Assembly: GCF_030814995.1 (NCBI RefSeq)
Contig: NZ_JAUSVX010000008.1
Span: forward strand, 124,001 to 188,000
Source: Labrys wisconsinensis
Lineage (GTDB): Bacteria; Pseudomonadota; Alphaproteobacteria; Rhizobiales; Labraceae
Length of the DNA stretch: 64,000 nt
Reading direction: 5' to 3'
A program made the position numbers and the translations under genes. Shown here piece by piece: positions 32,839 to 43,347 of this stretch (positions are counted from its first letter, which is position 1; each line of letters starts with the position of its first letter). Under the pieces are notes generated by a model. It saw nothing but the letters and a program-made list of their open reading frames with translations. It searched no databases and was not told where the DNA came from.

Positions 32839-34428
32839 TCAGAAGGTGAGGGACTTGACCTGCACGACGTTGGGCAGGGTGTTGATCTCCTTGAGCAGCG
32901 GCTCGCTCACCGGCTGGTCGATGGCGACGAGGGCGATGGCGTTGCCGCCCTCGAAGTCGCGGCCAAACTGCATATGGGCGATGTTGACACCGTTCTCGCC
33001 GAGCAGCGTGCCGATGGCGCCGATGAAGCCGGGCCGGTCGCGATTGGTGATGTAGAGCATGCGCGGCAGCAGGTCGGCCTCGACATTGATGCCCTTGATC
33101 TGGGTGATGCGCGGCTTGGTGCCGGCGATGATCGTGCCGGCAACCGCGCGGGTGAGCTGCTCGGTCTCCACCTCCAGCGTGATCAGCGAATCATGGTCGC
33201 CCATCTTCTCCCGCGTCGTCTCCTCGATGACGATGCCGCGCTCGCGGGCGATCGAGGGGGCGGCGACGATGTTGATGTCGGCCAGCATCGGGCGCAGCAG
33301 GCCGGCGACGGCGGCGCTGGTCAGGGCCTTGATCTTCATGTGCGCCACGTCGCCCTCGTAGATGATGCGCACCGTCTTGATGTCGGTCTCGGTGAGCTGG
33401 CCGGCGAAGGAGCCGAGCTTCTCGGCGAGCGCGATATAGGGCTTGAGCTTGGGGGCTTCCTCGGCGGTGATCGAGGGGAAGTTGACCGCGTTCTGGATGG
33501 CGCCGCGCAGGAGGTAGTCGGACATCTGCTCGGCCACCTGCAGCGCCACGTTCTCCTGCGCCTCGGCGGTGGCGGCGCCGAGATGCGGCGTGCACACCAC
33601 GTTGGGCAGGCCGAACAGCGGATTGGCGGTCGCCGGCTCCTCGACGAAGACGTCGAAGGCGGCGCCGGCGACATGGCCGGACTTCAGGAGCTCGGCCAGA
33701 GCCTCTTCGTCGACCAGGCCGCCGCGGGCGCAGTTGACGATGCGCACGCCCTTCCTGGTCTTCGCGAGGGCTTCGCGCGAGAGGATGTTGCGGGTCTGCG
33801 CCGTCATCGGCGTGTGCAGGGTGATGATGTCGGCGCGGGCGAGGAGGTCGGCGAGGTCGACCTTCTCGACGCCGAGCTCCAGCGCCCGCTCCGGGCTCAG
33901 GAACGGATCATAGGCGATGACGCGCATGCGCAGGCCCACCGCGCGGTCGGCGACGATCGAGCCGATATTGCCGCAGCCGACGATGCCGAGCACCTTGTTG
34001 GTGATCTCAACGCCCATGAAGCGGTTCTTCTCCCACTTGCCGGCCTGGGTGGAAGCGTCGGCGGCGGGGATCTCGCGGGCCAGCGCGAACATCATGGCGA
34101 TGGCGTGCTCTGCCGTCGTGATCGAGTTGCCGAAGGGCGTGTTCATCACGATCACGCCTCTGGCCGTGGCGGCGGGGATGTCGACATTGTCGACGCCGAT
34201 GCCGGCGCGGCCGATCACCTTCAGCCTGGCCGCGCTCTCCAGGATCTTGGCGGTCACCTTGGTGGCGGAGCGGATGGCGAGGCCGTCATAGTCGCCGATG
34301 ATGGCGGCGAGCTTGTCCTTGTCCTTGCCGAGGTCGGGCTGGAAATCGACCTCGACGCCGCGGTCCTTGAAGATCTGGACGGCGGCAGGCGACAGGGCAT
34401 CGGAAATCAGGACTTTGGGGGCGGTCAT
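32839..34428 (-). CDS. serA: D-3-phosphoglycerate dehydrogenase
   Basis: SerA oxidises 3-phosphoglycerate with NAD to start serine synthesis. The 529-residue long form has the catalytic and NAD domains (GCGNIGSIVADRAVGLRMRV, NCARGGLVDEEAL with the active arginine, HLGAATAEAQ with the active histidine). An intervening allosteric substrate-binding domain and a C-terminal ACT domain (from about 455, ITNRDRPGFIGAIGTLL) follow and may sense serine. It follows serC with an 87-nt gap, giving the usual alphaproteobacterial serC-serA order, so both fall under the serC leader. All catalytic motifs are intact. Confidence 0.96.
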   Translation of the reverse strand: MTAPKVLISDALSPAAVQIFKDRGVEVDFQPDLGKDKDKLAAIIGDYDGLAIRSATKVTAKILESAARLKVIGRAGIGVDNVDIPAATARGVIVMNTPFGNSITTAEHAIAMMFALAREIPAADASTQAGKWEKNRFMGVEITNKVLGIVGCGNIGSIVADRAVGLRMRVIAYDPFLSPERALELGVEKVDLADLLARADIITLHTPMTAQTRNILSREALAKTRKGVRIVNCARGGLVDEEALAELLKSGHVAGAAFDVFVEEPATANPLFGLPNVVCTPHLGAATAEAQENVALQVAEQMSDYLLRGAIQNAVNFPSITAEEAPKLKPYIALAEKLGSFAGQLTETDIKTVRIIYEGDVAHMKIKALTSAAVAGLLRPMLADINIVAAPSIARERGIVIEETTREKMGDHDSLITLEVETEQLTRAVAGTIIAGTKPRITQIKGINVEADLLPRMLYITNRDRPGFIGAIGTLLGENGVNIAHMQFGRDFEGGNAIALVAIDQPVSEPLLKEINTLPNVVQVKSLTF

Positions 34429-34515
34429 GGCTGGGACCTCTCGCGGTCGCTTGCATGAAGGAGGGGCCGGCCGGGCGCCGGCCGGGTCGGTTCGGAGGAT
34501 GGGCCGGCTTGCCGC

Positions 34516-35691
34516 TCAGGCGGCGAGCGACAGCTCGGCCTTGGCCTTGTGGAACGACCAGTCGAGCCAGGGCATCAGCGCCTCGACATCGGCGGTCTCG
34601 ACGGTGGCGCCGCACCAGATGCGAAGGCCGGGCGGGGCGTCGCGATAGGAGGCGATGTCGAAGCCGGCCTTCTCCTTCTCGATCGCCCCGGCGAGCGCCT
34701 TGGCGAAGGCGGCCTGCGCCTCGGCGGGCAGGGCGGCGACGGCCGGATCCACCACCTTCAGGCAGACGCTGGTGTTGGAGCGCGTCGCCGGGTCGCGGGC
34801 GAGGAAGTCGATCCAGGGCGTGGCGGCGACGAAGCGCTCGATGGCGGCGAGGTTGGCGTCGGCCCGGGCGATCAGGGCGTCGAGGCCGCCGATCGAGCGG
34901 GCCCAGGCGAGGGCGTCGAGATAGTCCTCGACGCAGAGCATGGACGGCGTGTTGATGGTCTCGCCCTTGAAGATGCCGTCGATCAGCTTACCGCCCTTGG
35001 TCAGGCGGAAGATCTTGGGCAGCGGCCAGGCCGGCGTGTAGCTCTCCAGCCGGGCGACGGCGCGGGGCGAAAGCACCAGCATGCCGTGCGCGGCCTCGCC
35101 GCCCAGCGCCTTCTGCCAGGAGAAGGTGACGACGTCGAGCTTGGGCCAGTCGAGCGGCTGGGCGAAGGCGGCGGAGGTGGCGTCGCAGATGGCGAGCCCT
35201 TCGCGGTCGGCGGCGATCCAGTCGGCGTTCGGCACGCGCACGCCCGACGTGGTGCCGTTCCAGGTGAAGACCACATCGCGGGCCCGGCTATCCACAGCGG
35301 CGAGGTCGACGATCTCGCCATAGTCGGCCTTGACGGTGCGGGCGTCGGCGAGCCTCAGCTGCTTGACGACGTCGGTGACCCATTCGCTGCCGAAGGATTC
35401 CCAGGCCAGCAGGTCGACGCCGCGGGCGCCGAGCAGCGACCACAGCGCCATCTCCACGGCGCCGGTGTCGGAGGCCGGCACGATGCCGATGCGGTAGTCC
35501 GCCGGCACGCGCAGGATCTCGCGGGTCTCCTCGATGGCCTGTTCGAGCTTGGTCTTGCCGATCTTGGCCCGATGCGAGCGGCCCAGCGCCGCGTCCTTCA
35601 GGGCTTGCGGGGTCCAGCCGGGGCGCTTGGCGCAGGGACCGGACGAAAAATTGGCAACCGTCGGCTTGGCCGCGGGCAGTGTGATCGTCAT
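34516..35691 (-). CDS. serC: Phosphoserine aminotransferase
   Basis: SerC converts 3-phosphohydroxypyruvate and glutamate to phosphoserine using PLP. The 391-residue protein has the PLP lysine Lys194 in [15 protein letters not shown]. The alphaproteobacterial features [12 protein letters not shown] near the start and [19 protein letters not shown] are clear. The gene starts at 35691 after GGAG at 8-nt spacing. Its 5' leader folds into hairpins resembling the serC RNA motif, so translation or transcription may be regulated. serA follows in the same direction. Confidence 0.96.
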   Translation of the reverse strand: MTITLPAAKPTVANFSSGPCAKRPGWTPQALKDAALGRSHRAKIGKTKLEQAIEETREILRVPADYRIGIVPASDTGAVEMALWSLLGARGVDLLAWESFGSEWVTDVVKQLRLADARTVKADYGEIVDLAAVDSRARDVVFTWNGTTSGVRVPNADWIAADREGLAICDATSAAFAQPLDWPKLDVVTFSWQKALGGEAAHGMLVLSPRAVARLESYTPAWPLPKIFRLTKGGKLIDGIFKGETINTPSMLCVEDYLDALAWARSIGGLDALIARADANLAAIERFVAATPWIDFLARDPATRSNTSVCLKVVDPAVAALPAEAQAAFAKALAGAIEKEKAGFDIASYRDAPPGLRIWCGATVETADVEALMPWLDWSFHKAKAELSLAA

Positions 35692-35696
35692 CGCGA

Positions 35697-35751
35697 TGTC
35701 TCCATCCTCGCAGATGGGCGTCCCTCGTTGGGGAGGGATGTCCCACCGCCC
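35697..35751 (-). promoter_or_regulatory. Structured 5' leader of serC (serC RNA motif-like)
   Basis: On the minus strand, GGGCG (35751-35747) pairs with CGCCC (35720-35716), enclosing an inner stem CCCTC/GAGGG (35737-35733, 35726-35722). A second hairpin CCATC/GATGG (35717-35713, 35706-35702) shares two C residues with the outer stem and overlaps the GGAG ribosome site (35703-35700). The two states cannot both fully form, so the leader could switch serC translation. Position and form agree with the serC motif I recall from alphaproteobacteria (Rfam RF00517); no covariance search was made. Confidence 0.65.
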
Positions 35752-35836
35752 GTATGCGCGCGGCGAGGGGAGACGTCAAGACGGATTTGTGCGTGTGCGC
35801 CGCTTTCTCGCTCGCCTGCGCCGCGAGTACCGACGG

Positions 35837-36661
35837 TCAGTCGACGAGGTAGCGGAAGCCGACACGGAATTCGTGGGCGTAGAGATCCTTGTACTTGACG
35901 TCGCCCAGCGCCGCGGCCGGCGAGGAGGGATAGGTATAGCCGCCGCTCGCCTTGGCGTCGGCGATATCGAGGAAGCGGTAGCCGAAGTCGAGCGACAGGT
36001 TCTGGCTGACGGCATAGCTGACGCCGGCCATCAGCGCCCAGGCGAAGTTCCAGCTGGTGGTGCCGCCATTGCCGAAGGATCCGGCGCCGTCGCCGGAGAA
36101 GGGGGAGGGGCAGGTGCCGCCATTGGCCGAGCAGGCTTCCTGGGTCTGCCAACTGCCGAACTTGACCTGCGCCATGCCGATGCCGGCGCCGACATAGGGG
36201 GAGAAGCCACCCCAGCGGCCGAGATCGGCATAGGCGTTGACCAGGATCGGGATGGCCGAGACGCTGCTCTTGGCCCCGCCCGTGCAGACGGCGCCGCCGC
36301 CACCGGTATCGCAGTCGAAGGCGCCAAAGCCCAGCTTCACGTCCTGACGGCCGATATAGTCGGCGGTCATGTCGACACGGAAGCCGCCGAAATCATAGCC
36401 GAAGCCGAGGCCGGCGTTCCAGCTGCCGTCGAGGCTGCGGCTGGAGACGGGGGCGGCGGGCTGGGTCCACAGTCCGTTGATCTTGGGTTCGTTCCAGAGC
36501 GAATAGCCGACGCTGCCGCGCAGGTACCAGTTGGTGCCGAGCTCCGGCCCGGTGTCCCAGTCCTGGATCTCGGGGACGGCGGGCATGTCGCCGGCGAGCG
36601 CGGCGGCCGGGCCCGCCAGCACCAGACCGGCGGTCAAGGCGAGGGTACGGAAGCTGCCCAT
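35837..36661 (-). CDS. Outer membrane beta-barrel protein, Omp25/31-like
   Basis: This 274-residue exported protein has a signal peptide of about 24 residues (MGSFRTLALTAGLVLAGPAAALA). The mature part has alternating polar and aromatic residues of an 8-stranded barrel: WYLRGSVGYSLW, GLGFGYDFGGFRVDMTADYIG, FSPYVGAGIGMAQVKFGSW and, at the very end, AHEFRVGFRYLVD. The C-terminal aromatic-rich strand is typical for insertion by BamA. Four cysteines in extracellular loops could form disulfides. It shares gene structure and an upstream 34-nt element with the next OMP gene. Function is probably structural. Confidence 0.83.
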   Translation of the reverse strand: MGSFRTLALTAGLVLAGPAAALAGDMPAVPEIQDWDTGPELGTNWYLRGSVGYSLWNEPKINGLWTQPAAPVSSRSLDGSWNAGLGFGYDFGGFRVDMTADYIGRQDVKLGFGAFDCDTGGGGAVCTGGAKSSVSAIPILVNAYADLGRWGGFSPYVGAGIGMAQVKFGSWQTQEACSANGGTCPSPFSGDGAGSFGNGGTTSWNFAWALMAGVSYAVSQNLSLDFGYRFLDIADAKASGGYTYPSSPAAALGDVKYKDLYAHEFRVGFRYLVD

Positions 36662-36740
36662 GGTCGGTTCCTGTCGCTGTGCCGGAGGCCCATCCTTCAC
36701 GCGCGGGCTGCACCGGTGACGATCACCCTAGCGCAGGATC

Positions 36741-36774
36741 CTTAAGCAGCCCTTAACCCTAGCAATTAACCACG
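36741..36774 (-). promoter_or_regulatory. 34-nt element upstream of the first OMP gene
   Basis: CTTAAG starts a 34-nt block ending ACCACG that agrees at 26 of 34 bases with 37829-37862 upstream of the second OMP gene. It lies 80 nt before the start codon, versus 77 nt for the other. It contains CTTAAG and CTTAACCCTA, giving a TTAAG/CTTAA dyad, and a TTGACG hexamer follows on the minus strand. It is a shared promoter or operator candidate. Confidence 0.6.
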
Positions 36775-36825
36775 TTCGTCAACTCATTATGGTCCTTGGG
36801 CAATCCGGCGAGCCCACAAAGCAGA

Positions 36826-36849
36826 ACGGCGCGGCCGGAGCCGCGCCGT
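36826..36849 (-). terminator. Probable Rho-independent terminator of the second OMP gene
   Basis: ACGGCGCGGC and GCCGCGCCGT form a perfect 10-bp stem with a 4-nt TCCG loop (minus strand). It lies 43 nt after the stop at 36892 and is followed on the minus strand by TCTGCTTTGT. The T tract is weak, but the stem is very stable. Confidence 0.6.
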
Positions 36850-36891
36850 CGTGACCGGCGTCCCGAAGCGGAGGCTTCGGGGCCGATGCTT

Positions 36892-37752
36892 TCAGTATTT
36901 GCGGGTGAGGGTCGGGTATTCGGGTTCGGCGGCCGGGATCGGCTCGCCCAGCGCCCAGCGCAGGCCCAGCTTGATGTCGTGGGACGTCAGATTCTTGAAC
37001 TTCTCGGGGTTGTTGATGGTGTTCGTGCCATCATAGGAGATGATATCGCCGGACCGGGCGTCCCCGAGATTGATGTAGCGATAGGCCAGTTCCATCGTCA
37101 GGCCCGGCGTGACCTCGTAGGCGAGGCCGGCTTGCAGGGCCCAGGCGAGGTTCCACTTCGAGCTGTCCTTGGCATAGGCCGAACTGTTGATCTGATCGCC
37201 GCCGCCGACGAGATCGTTCATGCCATTGTCTTGGAAGTTGGAGATGGTGTTGTACGAGGCGCCGATGCCGGCGCCGATGAACGGCGTGATGCCGTACCAG
37301 GTGCCGAGGTCGACATAGGCGTTGAGCATGCCGGTCCATTCGGACTTGCTGGCCGTATACCTGTCCACGCCGACGCGATCGTTGCCGAGACCATCGACGA
37401 AGTTGAACGTCTGATAGCCGTTGAAGCCGGCGTTGCCCCGATATTCTCCGGTGATGTCGGCGCGCAGCCATTCATTGAAGCGATAGCCGACGCCGACGCC
37501 GCCGAACGGCGCCGCATCGAAGCTCTTTTGGCGCGTGTTGAGGTTGCTGGCCCCAGCGTCGAGGACGTTCTCGATCTTGTCGACATGCTGGTTGGAGAAG
37601 CCGATGTCGCCGCGCAGGTACCAGCCGCCGAAGTCGGGCGCTGCGACCGGCGGCGGAGGCGGCTGCTCGACCATCGGCACGTCGGCGGCGGAGGCAGCGG
37701 AGGCGGCAAGCACCAGAGCGCTCGCCAGGGCATGGGTCTTCAGGTTGGCCAT
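36892..37752 (-). CDS. Outer membrane beta-barrel protein, Omp31-like paralog
   Basis: This 286-residue exported protein has a signal peptide of about 23 residues (MANLKTHALASALVLAASAASAA) and a proline-rich stretch EQPPPPPVAAP before the barrel. Barrel strands are visible as GWYLRGDIGFSNQ, GGVGVGYRFNEWLRADITGEY, GITPFIGAGIGASYN and the last HDIKLGLRWALG. It ends with an unusual short tail EPIPAAEPEYPTLTRKY after the barrel. It is related to the preceding OMP but diverged. It starts after AAGGATC, shares the 34-nt upstream element with its paralog and has a good terminator downstream. Confidence 0.85.
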   Translation of the reverse strand: MANLKTHALASALVLAASAASAADVPMVEQPPPPPVAAPDFGGWYLRGDIGFSNQHVDKIENVLDAGASNLNTRQKSFDAAPFGGVGVGYRFNEWLRADITGEYRGNAGFNGYQTFNFVDGLGNDRVGVDRYTASKSEWTGMLNAYVDLGTWYGITPFIGAGIGASYNTISNFQDNGMNDLVGGGDQINSSAYAKDSSKWNLAWALQAGLAYEVTPGLTMELAYRYINLGDARSGDIISYDGTNTINNPEKFKNLTSHDIKLGLRWALGEPIPAAEPEYPTLTRKY

Positions 37753-37828
37753 CGATCGGATCCTTCCCGTCCGAGGGCCGCACGTCAGCACGGCCCGGAA
37801 TCCTGGATCCGAATGATGGTGTGCAAGT

Positions 37829-37862
37829 CTTAAGGAGGGCTTAACCCTAATTCTTCACCACG
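37829..37862 (-). promoter_or_regulatory. 34-nt element upstream of the second OMP gene
   Basis: This is the counterpart of 36741-36774: CTTAAG, then CTTAACCCTA, ending CACCACG. It lies 77 nt before the OMP start. The TTAAG/CTTAA dyad and TTAGGG core are retained while flanking bases differ, suggesting selection on a binding site. Confidence 0.6.
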
Positions 37863-37915
37863 ATTTTTATCGCCGCTCCGTCCCGGCGGGGGCAGAGCGG
37901 CGCGGGCCGGCCCGG

Positions 37916-39253
<1,338 letters not shown>

Positions 39254-39314
39254 CGCTGACCCTCGACTCGAAGCGTTTGCCGGACAAATTGCCAGAATTC
39301 TGCGGCAAAGCCGT

Positions 39315-39806
39315 TCAAGAATTGTTTGCAATGTTAACGGCGCGATGACGCCATTGATAGATGCGTGTCGGCAGGCCCGACAGAGGGCTGACGCCGGTGC
39401 CCGTCGGCACGAAGCCGTGGCGTTCGTAGAAGCGGATGGCGCGGGCGTTGGAGGCGTTCACGGTGAGGGTGAGGCGCTCGCCGGCCAGCGCCTTGGCGAA
39501 GTCCATCAGGGCCGCGGCGACCGGCGAGCCGAACAGGGCGGGGGCGACGGCGATCTGGTCGAGATCGGTCCGGTCGAGCACGATCATCCCGGCCACGGCG
39601 CCGTCCCGGACCGCCAGGTGGATGCCTCCCGCCATGCCGCGCCAGCGCGTCAGCATCAGGGGCCAGCGGGCGCGGAAATCGATCGCGGGATAGGTTGCCT
39701 CCCAGGCCGAGCACCACAGCTCCCGGACCGCGTCGTGGTCGGCCTCGGCATAGGGGCGGATGACGAGGCCTGCCGGCCGGGCGGGCTGATCGGCTCGCCC
39801 GCTCAC
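39315..39806 (-). CDS. GNAT-family N-acetyltransferase
   Basis: This 163-residue GNAT protein has the acetyl-CoA region [24 protein letters not shown] and the C-terminal family end [19 protein letters not shown]. It starts at a GTG (39804-39806) overlapping the TGA of the OmpA-like gene, so it is translationally coupled. The acceptor is unknown. Its fixed position behind the MotA/OmpA-like pair raises the chance of acting on that system or on the cell wall, but this is only context. Confidence 0.8.
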   Translation of the reverse strand: MSGRADQPARPAGLVIRPYAEADHDAVRELWCSAWEATYPAIDFRARWPLMLTRWRGMAGGIHLAVRDGAVAGMIVLDRTDLDQIAVAPALFGSPVAAALMDFAKALAGERLTLTVNASNARAIRFYERHGFVPTGTGVSPLSGLPTRIYQWRHRAVNIANNS

Positions 39807-40840
39807 CGCTCGGTCAGCTTCATCTCGATGCGGCGGTTCTTGCTGCGCGCCTCGTCGCTGTCGGTCGGGTCGATCGGCTGGAACTCGCCGAAGCCGGCGG
39901 CGACCAGGCGCTCGGCCGGGATGCCCTTGGTGATCAGGTACTGCACCACGGCGATGGCGCGGCTGGCCGAGAGCTCCCAGTTGGAGGGGAATTGCGGCGA
40001 CTTGATCGGCCGGTTGTCGGTATGGCCGTCGACCCGGAGCACCCAGGGGATGTCGGTGGGGATCTGCTTCTCCAGGTCGAGAAGGACGCTGGCAAGCTTG
40101 TCCATCTCGGCCTTGCCTTCCGGCTGGAGGGTGGCCTGGCCGGGGGCGAAGAACACCTCGGACTGGAAGACGAAGCGGTCGCCGACGATGCGCACGTCCG
40201 GCCGGTTGCCGAGGATCTCGCGCAGGCGGCCGAAGAAGTCGGAACGGTAGCGCGACAGTTCCTGCACGCGCTGCGCCAGGGCGATGTTGAGCCGCGAGCC
40301 GAGGTCGGCGATCTTGGTCTGGCTCTCCTGGTCGCGCTTCTCCGAGGCGTTGAGCGCCTCTTCCAGGGCGCCGATCTGCCGGCGCAGGGCGGCGATCTGC
40401 TGGTTGAGCAGCTCGATCTGCGCCATGGCCTGGTCGGAGATCCGCTTCTGGTCGATGAGCCTCGCCTGCGCCTCGGTGAGGGCCCCGCCGGCGGCAGCGG
40501 CGTTGGCGGCGCTGCCCTGCGCCGTATCGAGCAGGCCCTGCAGCCGCGTCTTCTCGCCCTCGGCCTTGCCGAGGCTGTCGCTCAGCAGCGCCAGCTGGTC
40601 CTGGGCGTTGCGGTTGTTGCCGCGCTCCAGCGCGAGCAGCTGCGACAATTCCTCGATCTGGCTGTTGAGCCGGTTCAGCGCCTCGTCCTTGCCGGTGACC
40701 TCCTGGGACAGGAAGAACTGGCCGAGCACGAAGATCGACAGGATGAAGATGATCGACAGGAGCAGTGTCGACAGGGCATCGACGAAGCCGGGCCAGTAGT
40801 TGAGGCCTTCGCTGCGCCGGCGTCCGCGGGCATAGGCCAT
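39803..40840 (-). CDS. OmpA/MotB-like peptidoglycan-binding protein with one membrane helix
   Basis: This 345-residue inner-membrane protein has a short basic start (MAYARGRRRSEG), the MotB-like plug and helix region NYWPGFVDALSTLLLSIIFI (about 14-45), a long coiled-coil periplasmic stalk (55-200) and a C-terminal OmpA domain. The OmpA domain shows VDGHTDNRPI, NWELSASRAIAVVQYLI and [13 protein letters not shown]. The helix aspartate (Asp21) matches the proton-path position of MotB/TolR. It is coupled to the TolQ/MotA-like partner by a 1-nt overlap. There are no flagellar genes, so it is not clearly MotB. It likely forms a proton-driven machine that works on the cell wall. Confidence 0.8.
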   Translation of the reverse strand: MAYARGRRRSEGLNYWPGFVDALSTLLLSIIFILSIFVLGQFFLSQEVTGKDEALNRLNSQIEELSQLLALERGNNRNAQDQLALLSDSLGKAEGEKTRLQGLLDTAQGSAANAAAAGGALTEAQARLIDQKRISDQAMAQIELLNQQIAALRRQIGALEEALNASEKRDQESQTKIADLGSRLNIALAQRVQELSRYRSDFFGRLREILGNRPDVRIVGDRFVFQSEVFFAPGQATLQPEGKAEMDKLASVLLDLEKQIPTDIPWVLRVDGHTDNRPIKSPQFPSNWELSASRAIAVVQYLITKGIPAERLVAAGFGEFQPIDPTDSDEARSKNRRIEMKLTER

Positions 40841-41829
40841 CAGTTCGACTCGCGCTCACGGGTGAGGCGCTGCAGCACGACCTTGATATCGCGCTGCTGC
40901 TCGGCCTGCGACTCGACCCAGTCCCGGATCATCTGCTGCTCGGAGCGCATGTGCTGCACCAGGCCCTGGATGCCCTCCGCGAGCTGGGCCATGGCGGCGG
41001 TGGCGGTGCGCCCGCCGGCGGCGTCCTGCGGGGCATGGGCCATGCGCTCGATCGCCGACTTGATCGCCGCCATCTCGCCGTCCGAGCCGGGACGGGCGAG
41101 GCTCTCCGCCTCGATATCGGTGACGGTGGCGGCGAGCCAGTCCTCCAGCTCGTTGTAGAAGCGGTTCTGGGCCTGGCCGGCCTGCAGGTCGAGGAAGCCG
41201 AGGATCAGCGAGCCGGCGAGGCCGAACAGCGAGGAGGAGAACGAGATGCCCATGCCGGCGAGCGGCGCGGCGAGGCCGTTCTTGAGGTCCTCGAACACCA
41301 CGGCGGCATTGCCGCCGCCCACCGACATGGAATTGATCACCTTGCCGACCGAGCCGACGGTCTCGATCAGGCCCCAGAACGTGCCGAGCAGGCCGAGGAA
41401 CACGAGGAGGCCGGTGAGGTAGCGCGAGATCTCGCGCTGCTCGTCGAGGCGCATGCCGATCGATTCCAGGATCGAGCGCAGCGCCGAGAGCGAGATCGAG
41501 CGCCGCCCGACCTTGTCGCCGAGGATGGTCGCCATCGGCGCCAGCATCACCGGCTGGCCCTGGAATTCCAGGCCGGGGTCGCGCATGCGGTAGGCGTTGA
41601 CCCAGCGCACTTCGGGGACGAGGCGCACCACCTGCCGGAAGGCGAACGCGATGCCGAGCAGCAGGGAGAAGATGATCAGGCTGTTGAGGCCGGGATTGGC
41701 CATGAAGGCTTCGAACAGGCGGCGGTAGAGCACGGCCAGCACGCAGGCGGCGAGGCCGAGAAACACCAGCATGCGGACGAGAAAGATCCGTGGGGACGAA
41801 AGCTTGTAGGGATCAAGGTCTCTGGCCAT
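40840..41829 (-). CDS. MotA/TolQ/ExbB-type proton channel protein
   Basis: This 329-residue protein has two hydrophobic helices near the N-terminus (RIFLVRMLVFLGLAACVLAVL and SLIIFSLLLGIAFAF). Two more lie about residues 135-200: LTGLLVFLGLLGTFWGLIETVG and MGISFSSSLFGLAGSLILGFLDL, the latter pair being the MotA/TolQ/ExbB core. A C-terminal cytoplasmic helical part with GIQGLVQHMRSEQQMIRDWVESQAEQQRD follows. It is paired with the OmpA-like protein downstream. The start at 41829 is chosen for MARDLDPYKL; two upstream in-frame ATGs exist and the ribosome site is weak. Confidence 0.8.
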   Translation of the reverse strand: MARDLDPYKLSSPRIFLVRMLVFLGLAACVLAVLYRRLFEAFMANPGLNSLIIFSLLLGIAFAFRQVVRLVPEVRWVNAYRMRDPGLEFQGQPVMLAPMATILGDKVGRRSISLSALRSILESIGMRLDEQREISRYLTGLLVFLGLLGTFWGLIETVGSVGKVINSMSVGGGNAAVVFEDLKNGLAAPLAGMGISFSSSLFGLAGSLILGFLDLQAGQAQNRFYNELEDWLAATVTDIEAESLARPGSDGEMAAIKSAIERMAHAPQDAAGGRTATAAMAQLAEGIQGLVQHMRSEQQMIRDWVESQAEQQRDIKVVLQRLTRERESN

Positions 41830-41948
41830 CGCACCAAGCCGCATAACGCATTGTCGATCCACTCATAACCTATGGCGCGACAAGACCCAAGGCGAGGGGA
41901 CGCCAATGCTGCGCATATCGCAAGCCGGCCCGCCGTCCGGCCTGCGCC

Positions 41949-43121
41949 TCAGCCCGCGGCGGCGCTCAGCGCCGGTTGTGCCGCCGCGGCGGCCAGCGCC
42001 TTCAGGATGAACCCGCCGCCGAGCACGCGCGCCTGCGTCTCGGCCGTGTCGTAGAACACCGCGGCCTGGCCGGGCGAGACGCCGTCCTCCGCCTCGCCGA
42101 GCTCGATCTGCGGACCCTCGGGCCCGACGCGCAGCAGGGCCGGCTTCGGCGCGCGGGTGGAGCGCACGCGCACGGCGATCTCCAGCCCCTCGGCCGGCAG
42201 CGCCTCGAGCGGGCCGTCGCCGATCCAGTTGACCTCGCGCAGCAGCACGGTGCGGGTCGCCAGCGCCGTGCGCGGACCGACCACGACGCGGGCGGCATCG
42301 GCCTCGAGCCGCACCACGTAGAGCGGCTCGCCGGCGGCGATGCCGAGGCCCTTGCGCTGGCCGATGGTGTAGTGGATCACGCCGGCATGACGGCCGAGCA
42401 CCCGGCCGTCGACATGCACGATCTCGCCCGGCCGGGCGGCGCCCGGCTTCAGCCGCTCGATCACCTCGGCATAGCGGCCGGAGGGGACGAAGCAGATGTC
42501 CTGGCTGTCGGCCTTGGCGGCGACGGAAAGGCCGAGGCGCTCGGCCGCGACGCGGGTCTGCGGCTTGGTCATCTCGCCGAGGGGGAAGCGCAGGATATCG
42601 AGCTGCGCCCGGGTCGTGGCGAACATGAAATAGCTCTGGTCGCGCTCGGCATCCTTCGGGCGATAGAGGGCGCGTCCGCCCGGCACGGCGCGGCTGGCGA
42701 CGTAATGACCGGTGGCGAGGATGTCGGCGCCGAGGTCCTGCGCCGTGTCCAGGAGGTCGCGGAACTTGACCTTCTGGTTGCAGGCCACGCACGGGATCGG
42801 CGTCTCGCCGGCGACATAGGCCTCGGCGAAGGCGTCGATGACGGCGCTCTTGAAGCGGCTCTCGTAGTCGAGGACGTAGTGCGGGATGCCGATGCGCTCG
42901 GCCACCGCGCGGGCGTCGGCGATGTCTTGGCCCGCGCAGCAGGCGCCCTTGCGGTGGGTGGCCGCGCCGTGGTCGTAGAGCTGCAGCGTGATGCCGACGA
43001 CATCGTAGCCCTCCTGCTTCAGGAGAGCGGCGACCACGGAGGAATCGACGCCGCCGGACATGGCGACGACCACGCGGGTGTCCTGCGGCCGGCGCGGCAG
43101 GTCGAGCGAGTTCAACATCAA
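41949..43121 (-). CDS. mnmA: tRNA-specific 2-thiouridylase
   Basis: MnmA thiolates U34 of tRNA-Lys, -Glu and -Gln with ATP. The 390-residue protein has the PP-loop SGGVDSS (22-28). The catalytic cysteine is Cys114 in [10 protein letters not shown], paired with Cys210 in [14 protein letters not shown] and [10 protein letters not shown] are family motifs. The C-terminal end has an alanine-rich tail beyond the beta-barrel. It stands alone on the minus strand and is divergent from nadE. All residues needed for sulfur transfer are present. Confidence 0.96.
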   Translation of the reverse strand: MMLNSLDLPRRPQDTRVVVAMSGGVDSSVVAALLKQEGYDVVGITLQLYDHGAATHRKGACCAGQDIADARAVAERIGIPHYVLDYESRFKSAVIDAFAEAYVAGETPIPCVACNQKVKFRDLLDTAQDLGADILATGHYVASRAVPGGRALYRPKDAERDQSYFMFATTRAQLDILRFPLGEMTKPQTRVAAERLGLSVAAKADSQDICFVPSGRYAEVIERLKPGAARPGEIVHVDGRVLGRHAGVIHYTIGQRKGLGIAAGEPLYVVRLEADAARVVVGPRTALATRTVLLREVNWIGDGPLEALPAEGLEIAVRVRSTRAPKPALLRVGPEGPQIELGEAEDGVSPGQAAVFYDTAETQARVLGGGFILKALAAAAAQPALSAAAG

Positions 43122-43347
43122 AGCCTCTTCGCCCGGCGGAGGGTCAAGGTCTCCGGGAGCGCGTGGGATTTACTGCGAAAGGAGCGGGAGGGGCAAGAAG
43201 GATCGGAGATGGGCGGCAATGCGAGGCCGGCCCGTCGACGCCGCCGGCCTTGACAGCCCTCCCGCCGGCCGGTCTCTAGATCCGGCCGTTCGAACCGGCG
43301 GCCGAAGACGCCGGGGCGAGGCGGCACATGGTTCGAGGTTGCCCGCG

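Noticed and set aside
39315-41829. Zorya anti-phage system (ZorAB)
   Set aside because: The channel/OmpA pair lacks the very long ZorA tail and neighbouring ZorC/D/E genes, so a defence role is not supported.
39803-41829. Flagellar stator motA/motB
   Set aside because: No flagellar genes nearby, and the long coiled-coil stalk and length differ from usual MotB.
43190-43255. Tiny open frame of 14 codons after an AAGGATCGGAG site upstream of nadE
   Set aside because: Too short, Arg/Pro-rich and without other support.
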